In this document: positions 1-7,014 of the stretch, one piece after another
Numbering within the stretch: the first letter of the stretch is position 1
Layout of the letters: each line of letters starts with the position of its first letter
Source of the DNA: an uncultured Oscillospiraceae bacterium
GTDB taxonomy: Bacteria; Bacillota; Clostridia; Oscillospirales; Oscillospiraceae
Direction: 5' to 3'
Assembly: GCA_944385595.1 (NCBI GenBank)
Contig: CALWXY010000165.1
Location: 1 to 16,764, forward strand
Length of the DNA: 16,764 nt
Notes under the pieces: generated by a model
Databases searched by the model: none
Told to the model about the DNA's origin: nothing
Seen by the model: the letters and a program-made list of their open reading frames with translations, nothing else
Made by a program: the position numbers and the translations under genes

Positions 1-400
1 TGCTGGTGTTCACCATGTTGAAGGTCCAGGTCGCGCGCATGGCTATAGGCTCGAAATCGCCGAAGCTCCCGACGATTCCCCCGGCTTTCGCCTCCGTCTC
101 GGCCATGGATGCGGCTATGGCGGTCTCGTCCGGGCCGTTTATCAGGTCGTGCAGCGTCATGTGGAAGGTGCTCGCGTCCAGAGGCTCGGCAAACAGCTCC
201 GGCGCGGCGGAATACAGCCCGTCGCGCAGCTCTGCCAGCCGGGATTTCACCCCGTCCGGCAGGAGGAACACCGCCGTGTTGCCGTAAAACGGCAGAAAGC
301 GCCCCGCGCCGTCGACCTTCAGTCCCAGATTGGGGTTTGTTTTCAGGCTGCCGCTCTCCGGCAGGCTGCGGCATATGTAATCGTCAAGCGTGTTCAGCAT
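1..400 (-). CDS. 2H phosphoesterase-like protein, 5' part only
   Basis: This minus-strand gene starts at ATG 398-400 and runs off the left edge, so 133 N-terminal residues are visible. A GGGGGT ribosome binding site lies 7 bases upstream, and a strong promoter precedes it. The segment FHMTLHDL (His80, Thr82) fits the H-x-[ST]-x catalytic motif of the 2H phosphoesterase superfamily (LigT, cyclic phosphodiesterases). The flanking FYGNTAVFLLP strand and the following helix fit the first lobe of that fold. Members hydrolyse or form 2'-5' or cyclic phosphodiester bonds in RNA or nucleotides. The second H-x-T motif would lie beyond the window, so catalysis cannot be confirmed and the substrate is unknown. 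The gene is transcribed divergently from the LRR protein at 488. Confidence 0.6.
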   Translation of the reverse strand, partial: MLNTLDDYICRSLPESGSLKTNPNLGLKVDGAGRFLPFYGNTAVFLLPDGVKSRLAELRDGLYSAAPELFAEPLDASTFHMTLHDLINGPDETAIAASMAETEAKAGGIVGSFGDFEPIAMRATWTFNMVNTS

Positions 401-430
401 TCAGCGCACCCCCAGCGGTAAATCAATGGA

Positions 431-459
431 ATTATACCACTCATCCGCGCGGCTTACAA
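431..459 (-). promoter_or_regulatory. sigma-A promoter of the 2H phosphoesterase-like gene
   Basis: On the minus strand there is TTGTAA (459-454), a 17-base spacer, and a perfect TATAAT (436-431) preceded by TG at the extended -10 position. Transcription would start near 424, about 25 bases before the ATG at 400. Confidence 0.75.
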
Positions 460-487
460 GCGCGACTGTTGTTTGGGAGATTTTGAT

Positions 488-1390
488 ATGGATTACAGGA
501 ATATTTTTACACTCGGTGAGCGCGGCCTCCGCGTCGAGGCGCTGGGCGGCGCTCTGCTCTGCGGCGGCTCCGTGTATGCCTGGCGGCACGAATACGTCCG
601 CCCGCTCGAGGAGCTTCAGCTGCCCGCCGGCTGCTTCGTCATGGATGGGCCGTGCGCGGCGCGCTCTGCGACGTCCGGCACCGCCTACCGCTTCGCCGCA
701 CCCGGCGACAGGCTGGATGTGATACATGCATCCGATTCCGGTCTGGACTGCCGCCGCTACATCTGCCTCGGCGAGGGCGACGCCGTGGCCTGGCGCGGTC
801 TTGAGGATCTGCTCGTTTGGCGCGAGGAAAACGGCGAAATCTGCGTCACCGGCTGCCGCCCCGGCGAGGTGATTGCCATCCCCCGCGAGATTGGCGGTCT
901 GCCCGTCACGCGCGCGGAGCTGGGGCCGGACACCTTGACGGAGATCTCGCGCGAGCTGATCATCTCCGAGGGCATCAGGGAGCTGCGGCTGGATTTCAGC
1001 GCCGCGCCGGGACTGGAGCGGCTGGACTTCCCCGCCTCCGCGCGGCTTATGGCCTCGCCCCTCGCGCACGAGAGGACGAACTGGTTCCGCAGGCAGAGCC
1101 GGCCCGTGTATCTCGGCGGCTGGTATCTGGGCACGCCCGGCGGCGTAGCCGCGCTCGGCTCCGACGAGCTGGTGATTCGCCCCGGCACTGTTGCGATAGC
1201 GGACGGCGCTGACTTCAAGTGCCCGTGGCGCGGCATCACGCTGCCCGACAGCCTGCGGCACATCGGACGCCTCGCCTTTGCCGATGCCCGCGCCCTCGAA
1301 TCGCTCCGCCTGCCCGACGGCCCGCTGACCGCCGGCGAATACGCCTTCGAGCAGCACCCCAAGCTCCCGGAGCTGAAGCTGCCGCGTTAG
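488..1390 (+). CDS. BspA-type leucine-rich-repeat protein (hypothetical)
   Basis: This gene encodes 300 residues. I chose ATG 488 because GGGAGA (475-480) lies 7 bases upstream; the in-frame TTG at 473 would overlap that site. The C-terminal half has the irregular LRR_5/BspA pattern: 'ELIISEGIRELRLDF', then 'GITLPDSLRHIGRLAFAD' and 'ALESLRLPDG' near the C-terminus. The N-terminal ~150 residues are not recognised. No signal peptide or membrane segment is visible, so it looks cytoplasmic, unlike classical surface BspA proteins. Such repeats usually mediate protein binding; no specific role can be given. It stands alone on the plus strand and ends at a bidirectional terminator shared with the RCC1 gene. 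I could not identify a convincing plus-strand promoter in 401-487. Confidence 0.75.
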   Translation: MDYRNIFTLGERGLRVEALGGALLCGGSVYAWRHEYVRPLEELQLPAGCFVMDGPCAARSATSGTAYRFAAPGDRLDVIHASDSGLDCRRYICLGEGDAVAWRGLEDLLVWREENGEICVTGCRPGEVIAIPREIGGLPVTRAELGPDTLTEISRELIISEGIRELRLDFSAAPGLERLDFPASARLMASPLAHERTNWFRRQSRPVYLGGWYLGTPGGVAALGSDELVIRPGTVAIADGADFKCPWRGITLPDSLRHIGRLAFADARALESLRLPDGPLTAGEYAFEQHPKLPELKLPR

Positions 1391-1397
1391 GCGCGCA

Positions 1398-1431
1398 AAA
1401 AATCCCGAATGTGTGCACATTCGGGATTTTT
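1398..1431. terminator. bidirectional intrinsic terminator
   Basis: A perfect 16-base inverted repeat (1398-1413 and 1416-1431) has an A-run on the left and a T-run on the right, so it works in either direction. It sits between two convergent genes, 7 bases after the LRR stop codon and 5 bases past the RCC1 stop codon. Confidence 0.9.
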
Positions 1432-1436
1432 GCTGC

Positions 1437-3095
1437 TCACTCGGCCTCGTAGCCTTTGGCGGTGTCTATCAGGATTGCGGAATTCTCTGCGTCCCAGGTG
1501 ACGCCGAAGTCGAAGGCGGAGCCTATGTCGCGGAGCTTGAAGTAGTTGTTGCCGCCGATGTTGTAGGCCGTGAAGACCACCGGCTCGCCGTCGAGGTATA
1601 TGCGGCTGGTGGTGGGAGTCGGCGTCCTGTTCCCGGCGGCGCCGCTCTGCAGCTCGCCGCCCACGGGGGTATACGCCTCGCCGCTTTTGAGCCGTATGGC
1701 GTTGTTCGCGGCGTCCCACTCCGTCTCGAACTGCGCCTCAGTGCCGCTCAGCACAAAGGCCAGGTCGCGGAGCTTGAAGTAGTTGTTGCCATTGATGTTA
1801 TACGCGTCGAAGGCGACGCGGCTGCCGTTCACGAAAACCGCCGAGGGCGTCGGTATGGCGATGAGCTGTTCGGCTTTTGCGACGCGGACGGAGTCCATTA
1901 TCTTCTGCGGCTGCGTTGTCTGCGCGATTCTGCCGCCGGTGTAGCCGTGCGTCCCGTTGCCGAGCTGGCCGTATTGGCCCATGCCCCAGGCATACAGCGA
2001 GCCGTCGGTCTTCACGGCGAGCGTGTGGTAGCCGCTGGTGTCGACGCAGGCGACGCCGTCCATAATCTTAACTGGGCTGGCTATGTCGGCGCTGCCGCCG
2101 TTTGCGAGCTGCCCGGAAGTGTTGTGGCCGAAGGCCCAGAGCGTGCCGTCGGTCTTCACGGCGAAGCAGTTGTGGTCGCCGCCGGATATCTGAGCCACGC
2201 CGGACATTATCTGCTTTGGCTCGGAGCGGAAGCTCTCCTGCGCCTCCGTCAGCCCGTCGCCGAGGCCGCAGCCGATGTTCGAGCCCCAGCTGAGCACTCT
2301 GCCGTCGGTCATCAGCGCGTAGACGGCGCCGTTGCCGTCCTCTATGTCGGCGACGCCGTCCATGACGCGCGTGGGGTACGGCACCTTCTCGCCGGTCTCG
2401 TCGCCGAGGCCGAGCTGGCCGCCGTTATAGCCCCAGCTCCAGAGGGCGCCGTCGCCTGTCACGGCGTAGGCGCACTGGTGGCCGACGCAGACGTCGATTA
2501 CGTCGTCCATCACCTTAGTCGGCTCCATGACATAGAAGCCGGTGCTGCCTATGCCCAGATTGCAGTAGTTGTTGCGCCCCCAGCCCCAGAGCGAGCCGTC
2601 GTCCTTTATGACGAAATACACGTCCAGCCCGGAGTCGGCAAAGACGACGCCGTCCATCACCCTGGTGGGGGTGTCAAATTTTTTGGATGTGTTCACAGCG
2701 CCGGGATAGGCGAAAACATCGCTGAAAAATCCCTGGCTGTCGCAGCCCCAGGCGTAGAGCTCATTGCTCTCCGTCACGGCCAGAGACAGCTGCAGATTCG
2801 AGTCGCCCGCGCAGACCATGGCCGCGTTCTCAAGTATGGGCGTCGGCGTAAGCTGGCATGCGTCCACGCCGGTGTCGCTGTGCGCGCCGAGCGCGCCGTC
2901 GCCGCAGGCGCTGTAGCCGTCGCCGTTATAGCCCCAGCTCCAGAGAGTGCCGTTTTCGTCTATTGCCGTGGAGATATCGCCACCGGCGCTGACGCTCACC
3001 GGCAGCCGGGTGCTCGCCGCGAATGTCGGCAGCGCGCCCAGCGCGGCGCACACGGCGAGGACTGCCGCGAATATGCGGAAAGCCTGTCTCTTCAT
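1437..3095 (-). CDS. Exported RCC1-repeat beta-propeller protein with two C-terminal stalk-type domains
   Basis: This gene encodes 552 residues from ATG 3095. AGGGGAG (3110-3104) sits 8 bases upstream; the in-frame GTG at 3104 lies inside that site and is unlikely. Residues 1-26 form a Sec signal peptide: MKRQ, a hydrophobic core, and a likely cut after TFA. Seven RCC1-type motifs follow (LWSWGYNGDG, LYAWGCDSQG, LWGWGRNNYC, LWSWGYNGGQ, VLSWGSNIGC, LWAFGHNTSG, LYAWGMGQYG), enough for a closed seven-bladed propeller. The C-terminus carries two copies of a ~60-residue unit with the core AYNI.GNNYFKLRD, typical of the copper-amine-oxidase N-terminal-like 'stalk' domain of Clostridia surface proteins. 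There is no LPXTG motif or SLH domain, so the anchoring mode is unclear. It is probably an extracellular binding or adhesion protein. It has its own promoter and terminator. Confidence 0.85.
   Translation of the reverse strand: MKRQAFRIFAAVLAVCAALGALPTFAASTRLPVSVSAGGDISTAIDENGTLWSWGYNGDGYSACGDGALGAHSDTGVDACQLTPTPILENAAMVCAGDSNLQLSLAVTESNELYAWGCDSQGFFSDVFAYPGAVNTSKKFDTPTRVMDGVVFADSGLDVYFVIKDDGSLWGWGRNNYCNLGIGSTGFYVMEPTKVMDDVIDVCVGHQCAYAVTGDGALWSWGYNGGQLGLGDETGEKVPYPTRVMDGVADIEDGNGAVYALMTDGRVLSWGSNIGCGLGDGLTEAQESFRSEPKQIMSGVAQISGGDHNCFAVKTDGTLWAFGHNTSGQLANGGSADIASPVKIMDGVACVDTSGYHTLAVKTDGSLYAWGMGQYGQLGNGTHGYTGGRIAQTTQPQKIMDSVRVAKAEQLIAIPTPSAVFVNGSRVAFDAYNINGNNYFKLRDLAFVLSGTEAQFETEWDAANNAIRLKSGEAYTPVGGELQSGAAGNRTPTPTTSRIYLDGEPVVFTAYNIGGNNYFKLRDIGSAFDFGVTWDAENSAILIDTAKGYEAE
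1527..1553 (-). repeat. 27-bp direct repeat, copy 1 (stalk-domain core)
   Basis: Identical over 27 bases to 1764-1790. It encodes the GNNYFKLRD core of the second (C-terminal) stalk domain of the RCC1 protein. The identity at DNA level suggests recent internal duplication or gene conversion. Confidence 0.85.
1764..1790 (-). repeat. 27-bp direct repeat, copy 2 (stalk-domain core)
   Basis: Identical over 27 bases to 1527-1553. It encodes the same GNNYFKLRD core in the first stalk domain; the two copies start 237 bases apart. Confidence 0.85.
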
Positions 3096-3118
3096 GCTCT
3101 TCACTCCCCTTTTTTCTC

Positions 3119-3147
3119 AGTTTAACCCGAGCGCCGCGCGCTGTCAA
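3119..3147 (-). promoter_or_regulatory. sigma-A promoter of the RCC1 gene
   Basis: A perfect TTGACA (3147-3142), a 17-base spacer and TAAACT (3124-3119) lie on the minus strand. The expected start near 3112 gives a leader of about 17 bases. The -35 box directly abuts the terminator of the upstream oxidoreductase gene. Confidence 0.85.
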
Positions 3148-3179
3148 CAAAAGCCCGCCGCATTTGCGGCGGGCTTTTG
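3148..3179 (-). terminator. intrinsic terminator of the redox operon
   Basis: A 15-bp GC-rich stem (3148-3162 with 3165-3179) closes on a two-base loop and ends in TTTT on the minus strand. It lies just past the stop codon of the NAD(P)/FAD oxidoreductase at 3182. The flanking A and T tracts are symmetric. Confidence 0.85.
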
Positions 3180-3181
3180 CT

Positions 3182-4384
3182 TTATTCTCTTACGATGTCC
3201 GGCTCGGCCTCGGGGAGGCTGCCCCTGAAGCCGCCGGGCTTTTCGCCGACGCGCGCGGCGAGTATGCCCGCCTCACGCACTGCTCCGGCGAACATGACGC
3301 CGCGCAGGACGCCGTCGCCGTCGGTTATCAGCTTGCGGTAATCGTTCGGCTTTGCGGAGAGCAGCGTCTCCGTCTCGCCTTCGGCGGCGTCGGTCGCGCC
3401 CGCGGAGATGAACGACAGGCCGAAGAGCTTTATCGAGTTCATCGCGCGGCTGCCCTCCCAGATTGTCGGGCATCCGGCCATGTTCAGGCCCGCAGTGCGC
3501 CCCTGGGCGACTGCGTTCGGCCATATTGCGCGCACTCCGCGCCCGCCGCCGTGCATCTTCGCGCGGACTATGTCGCCCGCGGCGTAGACATCCGGCAGGG
3601 CGGTGCGCATATAGTCGTCGACGTCGACTCCGCCCTCGCAGTCCAGAAGGCCGGTCAGCATGTCGAGGTTCGGCTTTGTGCCCATGCAGGCGAGGACGCA
3701 GCGGGTGTCTATCCGCTCTCCGCTGGTGAGCGTGACGCCGGTGACTTCGCCGCCCTCGCTGTGCAGCTCGGACACCGAGGTGTGCAGCAGCACGCGCACA
3801 CCGCAGCTCTCGGCGGTGGATTTGAGCATCTCCGCCGCGTGCGCGTCGAGCTGGCGGGACATGATATAGCGCCGCGCGACCAGCGTGACCTTCATGCCGT
3901 AGGCGTTCAGCGCCCTTGCGGCCTGAAACGCGACCAGGCCCGCGCCCGCGATGACGGCGTTCTCACCCGGCGCCATGCTCTGCCGAATCTGCTCGGCGTC
4001 GGCCTTGTTCCAGAGCGTATACATGCCGCGCAGGGACATGTCCGCCCAGTCGGGGACGAACGGCGTCGCCCCGGTGGCGAGCAGAAGCCTGTCGTATTTT
4101 ATCTCCTCGCCGCTTGAGAGCACGGCGGTGTGCTCCTCCGGGCGCAGCGAGGCCACCGACGCGCCGAGGCGCGTCTGAACGCCGCAGTCCTCATAGAAGC
4201 CGGGCGCGAACAGCATGCCGCTCTCGTCCGTCTCGCCCGCCATGTATTCAGGCACGGTTATGCGGCTGTACGGCTCGTTCGCCTCGGGCGAGACCATCAC
4301 AATCTCGCCCGCCGCGTCGAGCGAGCGTATGGCGCGCGCGGCGTTAACGGCGGCGGGGCCGTTGCCGGCTATGAGATATCTCAT
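3182..4384 (-). CDS. NAD(P)/FAD-dependent pyridine nucleotide-disulphide oxidoreductase family protein (last gene of the redox operon)
   Basis: This gene encodes 400 residues. The start is ATG 4384, with GGAGGT 7 bases upstream; the in-frame TTG at 4399 overlaps that site. The FAD site is the N-terminal MRYLIAGNGPAA (GxGxxA). A central NAD(P)-binding GAGLVAFQAA lies at residues ~147-156, and ATG (103-105) and DVYAAGD (265-271) complete the two-dinucleotide-binding fold (Pyr_redox_2). There is no redox-active CxxxxC pair like that of disulphide reductases, so it resembles the NADH:acceptor reductases of the rubredoxin/nitrite reductase type. Similar oxidoreductases accompany CooF and CooS in clostridial CO dehydrogenase loci, passing electrons between Fe-S proteins and NAD(P). 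Here it probably links the upstream ferredoxins to the pyridine nucleotide pool (inference). It starts 15 bases after the preceding gene. Confidence 0.85.
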   Translation of the reverse strand: MRYLIAGNGPAAVNAARAIRSLDAAGEIVMVSPEANEPYSRITVPEYMAGETDESGMLFAPGFYEDCGVQTRLGASVASLRPEEHTAVLSSGEEIKYDRLLLATGATPFVPDWADMSLRGMYTLWNKADAEQIRQSMAPGENAVIAGAGLVAFQAARALNAYGMKVTLVARRYIMSRQLDAHAAEMLKSTAESCGVRVLLHTSVSELHSEGGEVTGVTLTSGERIDTRCVLACMGTKPNLDMLTGLLDCEGGVDVDDYMRTALPDVYAAGDIVRAKMHGGGRGVRAIWPNAVAQGRTAGLNMAGCPTIWEGSRAMNSIKLFGLSFISAGATDAAEGETETLLSAKPNDYRKLITDGDGVLRGVMFAGAVREAGILAARVGEKPGGFRGSLPEAEPDIVRE

Positions 4385-4399
4385 GCGCTCAACCTCCAA

Positions 4400-5041
4400 T
4401 CAGTCCTCGTCGAGGCACCAGACGTCGAGCAGCTCCTCGAGTATCTCCTGGGCCCGCTTGGGGTTGAACACGCCGCAGACGCACGGCGTCGCGAGGTACT
4501 GGCCAGCCTCCTCGGCGCTGCGGCGGCCTTTTTTGATGTCAATCAGCATCTGGCGCACCAGGCTCTGCGACACCATGCCGTGACCGCACATGGTGGTTAT
4601 CTGCAAAAGGTCGTCCTCCGGCAGCTTATCGGTGCGCCCCTTGATGCCCATGCTCACCTCGACGGTGTGCGGGGCGAGGCCCTCGGCCATTATGCCGTCG
4701 CGCACCTCGTTTATAATGCCCGAGATGGTGATGGAGACGCCGAGGTCTGCCTCCTTGAGCGCCCTGACCGCCGCCTTCATATCCTCCTTGGACGTGAAAA
4801 CGCCGTGGACTATGGACGTGTCCTGCACGCCATCCATGATGGCGTCCTTGCCGACGAGGTAGTAGCCGCCGGTCTTCATGTCGCCCATATTCACCCAGTT
4901 GAACTGCGTGACTATGTCGAGGAACTCCTTGAGCGCGTATTTTGAATTTTCGGCGTTTATGCCCTTCGCCGACATGGCGAACACAACGTAGTCGCGCGAC
5001 AGCGAGTCGGGCGTGCCGCGTCTGTGCAGAGTATGTGACAT
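4400..5041 (-). CDS. Conserved-looking protein of unknown function in the redox operon (MCGHGM / PCVCG motifs)
   Basis: This gene encodes 213 residues from ATG 5041, immediately after the TAA of the ferredoxin-fusion gene, with AAGGGGG 11 bases upstream. I do not recognise the family. There is no signal peptide or membrane segment. An alpha/beta N-terminal half (~18-110) is followed by two motifs that look like metal or cofactor sites: TTMCGHGMVS (Cys152, His154) and TPCVCGVFN (Cys187, Cys189), with a further Cys209 close to the C-terminus. Its position between a ferredoxin fusion and a NAD(P)/FAD oxidoreductase suggests a soluble subunit or assembly partner of the same redox complex. An enzyme binding its own metal is equally possible. 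The gene itself is certain; the role is not. Confidence 0.85.
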   Translation of the reverse strand: MSHTLHRRGTPDSLSRDYVVFAMSAKGINAENSKYALKEFLDIVTQFNWVNMGDMKTGGYYLVGKDAIMDGVQDTSIVHGVFTSKEDMKAAVRALKEADLGVSITISGIINEVRDGIMAEGLAPHTVEVSMGIKGRTDKLPEDDLLQITTMCGHGMVSQSLVRQMLIDIKKGRRSAEEAGQYLATPCVCGVFNPKRAQEILEELLDVWCLDED

Positions 5042-5785
5042 TTACTTCTTCGCCCCCTTAACTTCGAGCTTGCCGAGGCCTATATTGGTCTTGCCGTTTA
5101 TCGAGCGCCAATAGCCCGCCTTGTCCATAATCTCCAGCGTCGGCACACTGAGATCCTCGTTCGTGCGGCAAACGAGGTCTATGGAGAACACGGTGTCTAT
5201 CTCCTTTGCGACTCTGTCGAGCGTCTCATATATCTCGGTGATGCGGTCTATGGGGACTATCATCTCGACTATGCAGGAGAGCACCTTCTCATCGAGCACC
5301 TCCGGGCGCATTTTGCCGGTGGTCTTGTCCTCGAGCAGCGTGGTCAGCGGGTTCTGCGGCTCAAACTCCACGCCGAGCGGCGCGAGCGCCATGAACACCT
5401 TCTCCGCGTCGCGCAGGCGCGAGCCTATGCCGGGTCTGCCCATCTCAGCCGCCATGCCCGCGAAGCCGCGCTTATAGCGGTTGGTGACGTCGTTGGTTTT
5501 CATCTCCTCAGTGCCGCGGCCGGGGACCTTGGTCTCCTTATGTATGGCGGTCGGGTTGCTGAAGGTGCCGCGGATGGAGCGGGGGTACTCAGTCTCCGGC
5601 TGGAACAGCGCGTCCGTCGGGCAGACCTTAGAACGGTAGCAGATGCCGCAGTCGACGCACTCGTCCTCGTTCACGACGCACCTGACCACCCTGCCCTTGC
5701 CGGGCCGCGCGAAGTCTATGGCCTGCATGATGCAGAAGGCTCTGCATCTGCCGCAGCCTATGCATTTGGTGGCGTCTATACGCAT
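5042..5785 (-). CDS. Di-cluster ferredoxin domain fused to an unknown C-terminal domain
   Basis: This gene encodes 247 residues. ATG 5785 is preceded by GGGAGAGGG; the in-frame GTG at 5809 lies inside the upstream gene. Residues 1-60 are a 2[4Fe-4S] ferredoxin: Cys8, 11, 14 and 18, then Cys43, 46, 49 and 55. The last spacing is widened (CxxCxxCxxxxxCP), and Cys36 is extra. A linker with VPGRGTEEMKTNDVTNR (88-104) follows, then a ~140-residue soluble domain (107-247) that I cannot assign. That domain contains GRPGIGSRLRDAEKV and two further cysteines, 171 and 206. The protein probably receives or donates electrons next to the CooS-like subunit. It begins two bases after the CooS-like stop and abuts the 213-residue gene, so co-translation is likely. 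Confidence 0.85.
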   Translation of the reverse strand: MRIDATKCIGCGRCRAFCIMQAIDFARPGKGRVVRCVVNEDECVDCGICYRSKVCPTDALFQPETEYPRSIRGTFSNPTAIHKETKVPGRGTEEMKTNDVTNRYKRGFAGMAAEMGRPGIGSRLRDAEKVFMALAPLGVEFEPQNPLTTLLEDKTTGKMRPEVLDEKVLSCIVEMIVPIDRITEIYETLDRVAKEIDTVFSIDLVCRTNEDLSVPTLEIMDKAGYWRSINGKTNIGLGKLEVKGAKK

Positions 5786-5787
5786 GC

Positions 5788-7002
5788 TTACACACCCTCT
5801 CCCGCGCACTCGAGCGCTCTGGCGGTGAAGTCGCCCGGAGCGCAGTATTCAACGCTCTCATGCAGCGCGTCGGCAAGCTCCGGGCAGCCCTCGACGGGCA
5901 GCTCGGTGCAGGTCAGCACCGGCGCGCCCTTGCCGCCCATGTACAGAGCCTGGGCGACGGTGCCGCCCAGAGCCAGCTCCGGCATGCACACGGCGCAGAC
6001 CTTTTTCATTATCGCCTCGCAGGCGGCGACATCGCTGACAGCAGCGCCGCTGGCGTAGACGGCGCCATCGAGCCCCGCGGCCTCGACGGCGGCGTTGCCG
6101 AAGGTGAAGCAGGCGACGCCCTTGGCGGTGAGCGCCTTTATCGTGTCGATGACAGCAGCGCCGACGGTGCGCTTGATATTCGCGTCGCCCGCGAAGAGGG
6201 CGACCTTATCGCAGCTTCCGGCAATCTCCGCGAGGCTCTCGAGGCTGTGCATTTTGAGCTGCACAGGCTCGCCGGCAGGGCGGATCTTCGCGGCGTCGCG
6301 CTTTGCGAATGCCTCGGCGGCCTTTTTGAGCAGCGCGCCGGTCTCCATGCCGGGGCAGAGCACGGCGGTGTGGTACGCAGCGGCGGCGTTGCGGCCGAGG
6401 CCGACAGCGCCCGCGCCGAGCAGGTAGGCGTCGGCCAGGCCGGTGAGCATGGCAAGCTCGACATTCGCGAGGCCGCAGGCGGTGTTCCTCTTCGAGCAGC
6501 AGGCCCCGACGAGGACGAAGTTGAAGCCCTTCGCCCCGGCGGCGTCGGCGCTCTCAGCCGCCTTCTCAAGCTCGGCGAGGCGGGCGAACGGCACGCCCTC
6601 GCAGAGCACATTTATCATATCGGTTTTGAGCACGCCCGCGCCGACGCTGGTGCAGCCGTCGCTCACCTTGACGGTCTCCGGGCATTTTGCCGCCGCCGTC
6701 TCGAGGATGGCCGCCATCGGGTCGGCGGTCTCGCGCGCGGCAGCGCCCATGAGGCGCATCATGCTGCGGTAGGCCAGCTCTTTTCTGCCGAGGCCGCAGA
6801 CGGTCTTCTCCGAGCCGCGGTCAAAGGGATTTATGCGGCAGGGGCCCATCAGGCAGTCGCTGCAGGCGAGGCCCAGTCTCGCGAAGCCGTCCTGCGGGAG
6901 CATTTGCTCGTAGTTGTCCCAGGAGAGGTCGATGCCGTTTTTTCTAGCGTATTTGAAGTCGTCAAGCGCCGGAATGGCGGTCTTGCGTCTGATTGTGGCC
7001 AT
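5788..7002 (-). CDS. Short CooS-like (Ni-CO dehydrogenase family) protein, non-canonical
   Basis: This gene encodes 404 residues from ATG 7002, with GGAGGA 6 bases upstream. Cys47, 50, 55 and 69 (CSDCLMGPCRI...C) match the spacing of the B-cluster motif of anaerobic CO dehydrogenase CooS. The family is normally ~630 residues, so about a third is missing. By eye, VGACCSKRNT (166-174) aligns with the CooS 'GICCTGNE' segment, followed by an equivalent of its TGALDAMVVD helix. MPEL (340-343) aligns with 'APEW'. The D-cluster cysteines are absent (Ala46 directly precedes Cys47). The C-cluster ligands usually found in 'VDxQC' and 'HxGSCVDN' appear replaced by Ala199 and Ala321. Short CooS homologues ('mini-CooS') have been noted before. 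It probably binds an Fe-S cluster, but CO oxidation is doubtful. Confidence 0.8.
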   Translation of the reverse strand: MATIRRKTAIPALDDFKYARKNGIDLSWDNYEQMLPQDGFARLGLACSDCLMGPCRINPFDRGSEKTVCGLGRKELAYRSMMRLMGAAARETADPMAAILETAAAKCPETVKVSDGCTSVGAGVLKTDMINVLCEGVPFARLAELEKAAESADAAGAKGFNFVLVGACCSKRNTACGLANVELAMLTGLADAYLLGAGAVGLGRNAAAAYHTAVLCPGMETGALLKKAAEAFAKRDAAKIRPAGEPVQLKMHSLESLAEIAGSCDKVALFAGDANIKRTVGAAVIDTIKALTAKGVACFTFGNAAVEAAGLDGAVYASGAAVSDVAACEAIMKKVCAVCMPELALGGTVAQALYMGGKGAPVLTCTELPVEGCPELADALHESVEYCAPGDFTARALECAGEGV

Positions 7003-7014
7003 GTCAGTTCCTCC

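Noticed and set aside
1413..3125. Long open frame on the plus strand opposite the RCC1 gene
   Set aside because: The translation is low-complexity Ala/Val/Gly/Arg, with no domain or good ribosome binding site. The minus strand has a clear signal peptide, repeats and promoter.
5788..7002. Calling the CooS-like gene a functional CO dehydrogenase
   Set aside because: It is too short and the D-cluster and several C-cluster ligands are not visible, so only family relationship is claimed.
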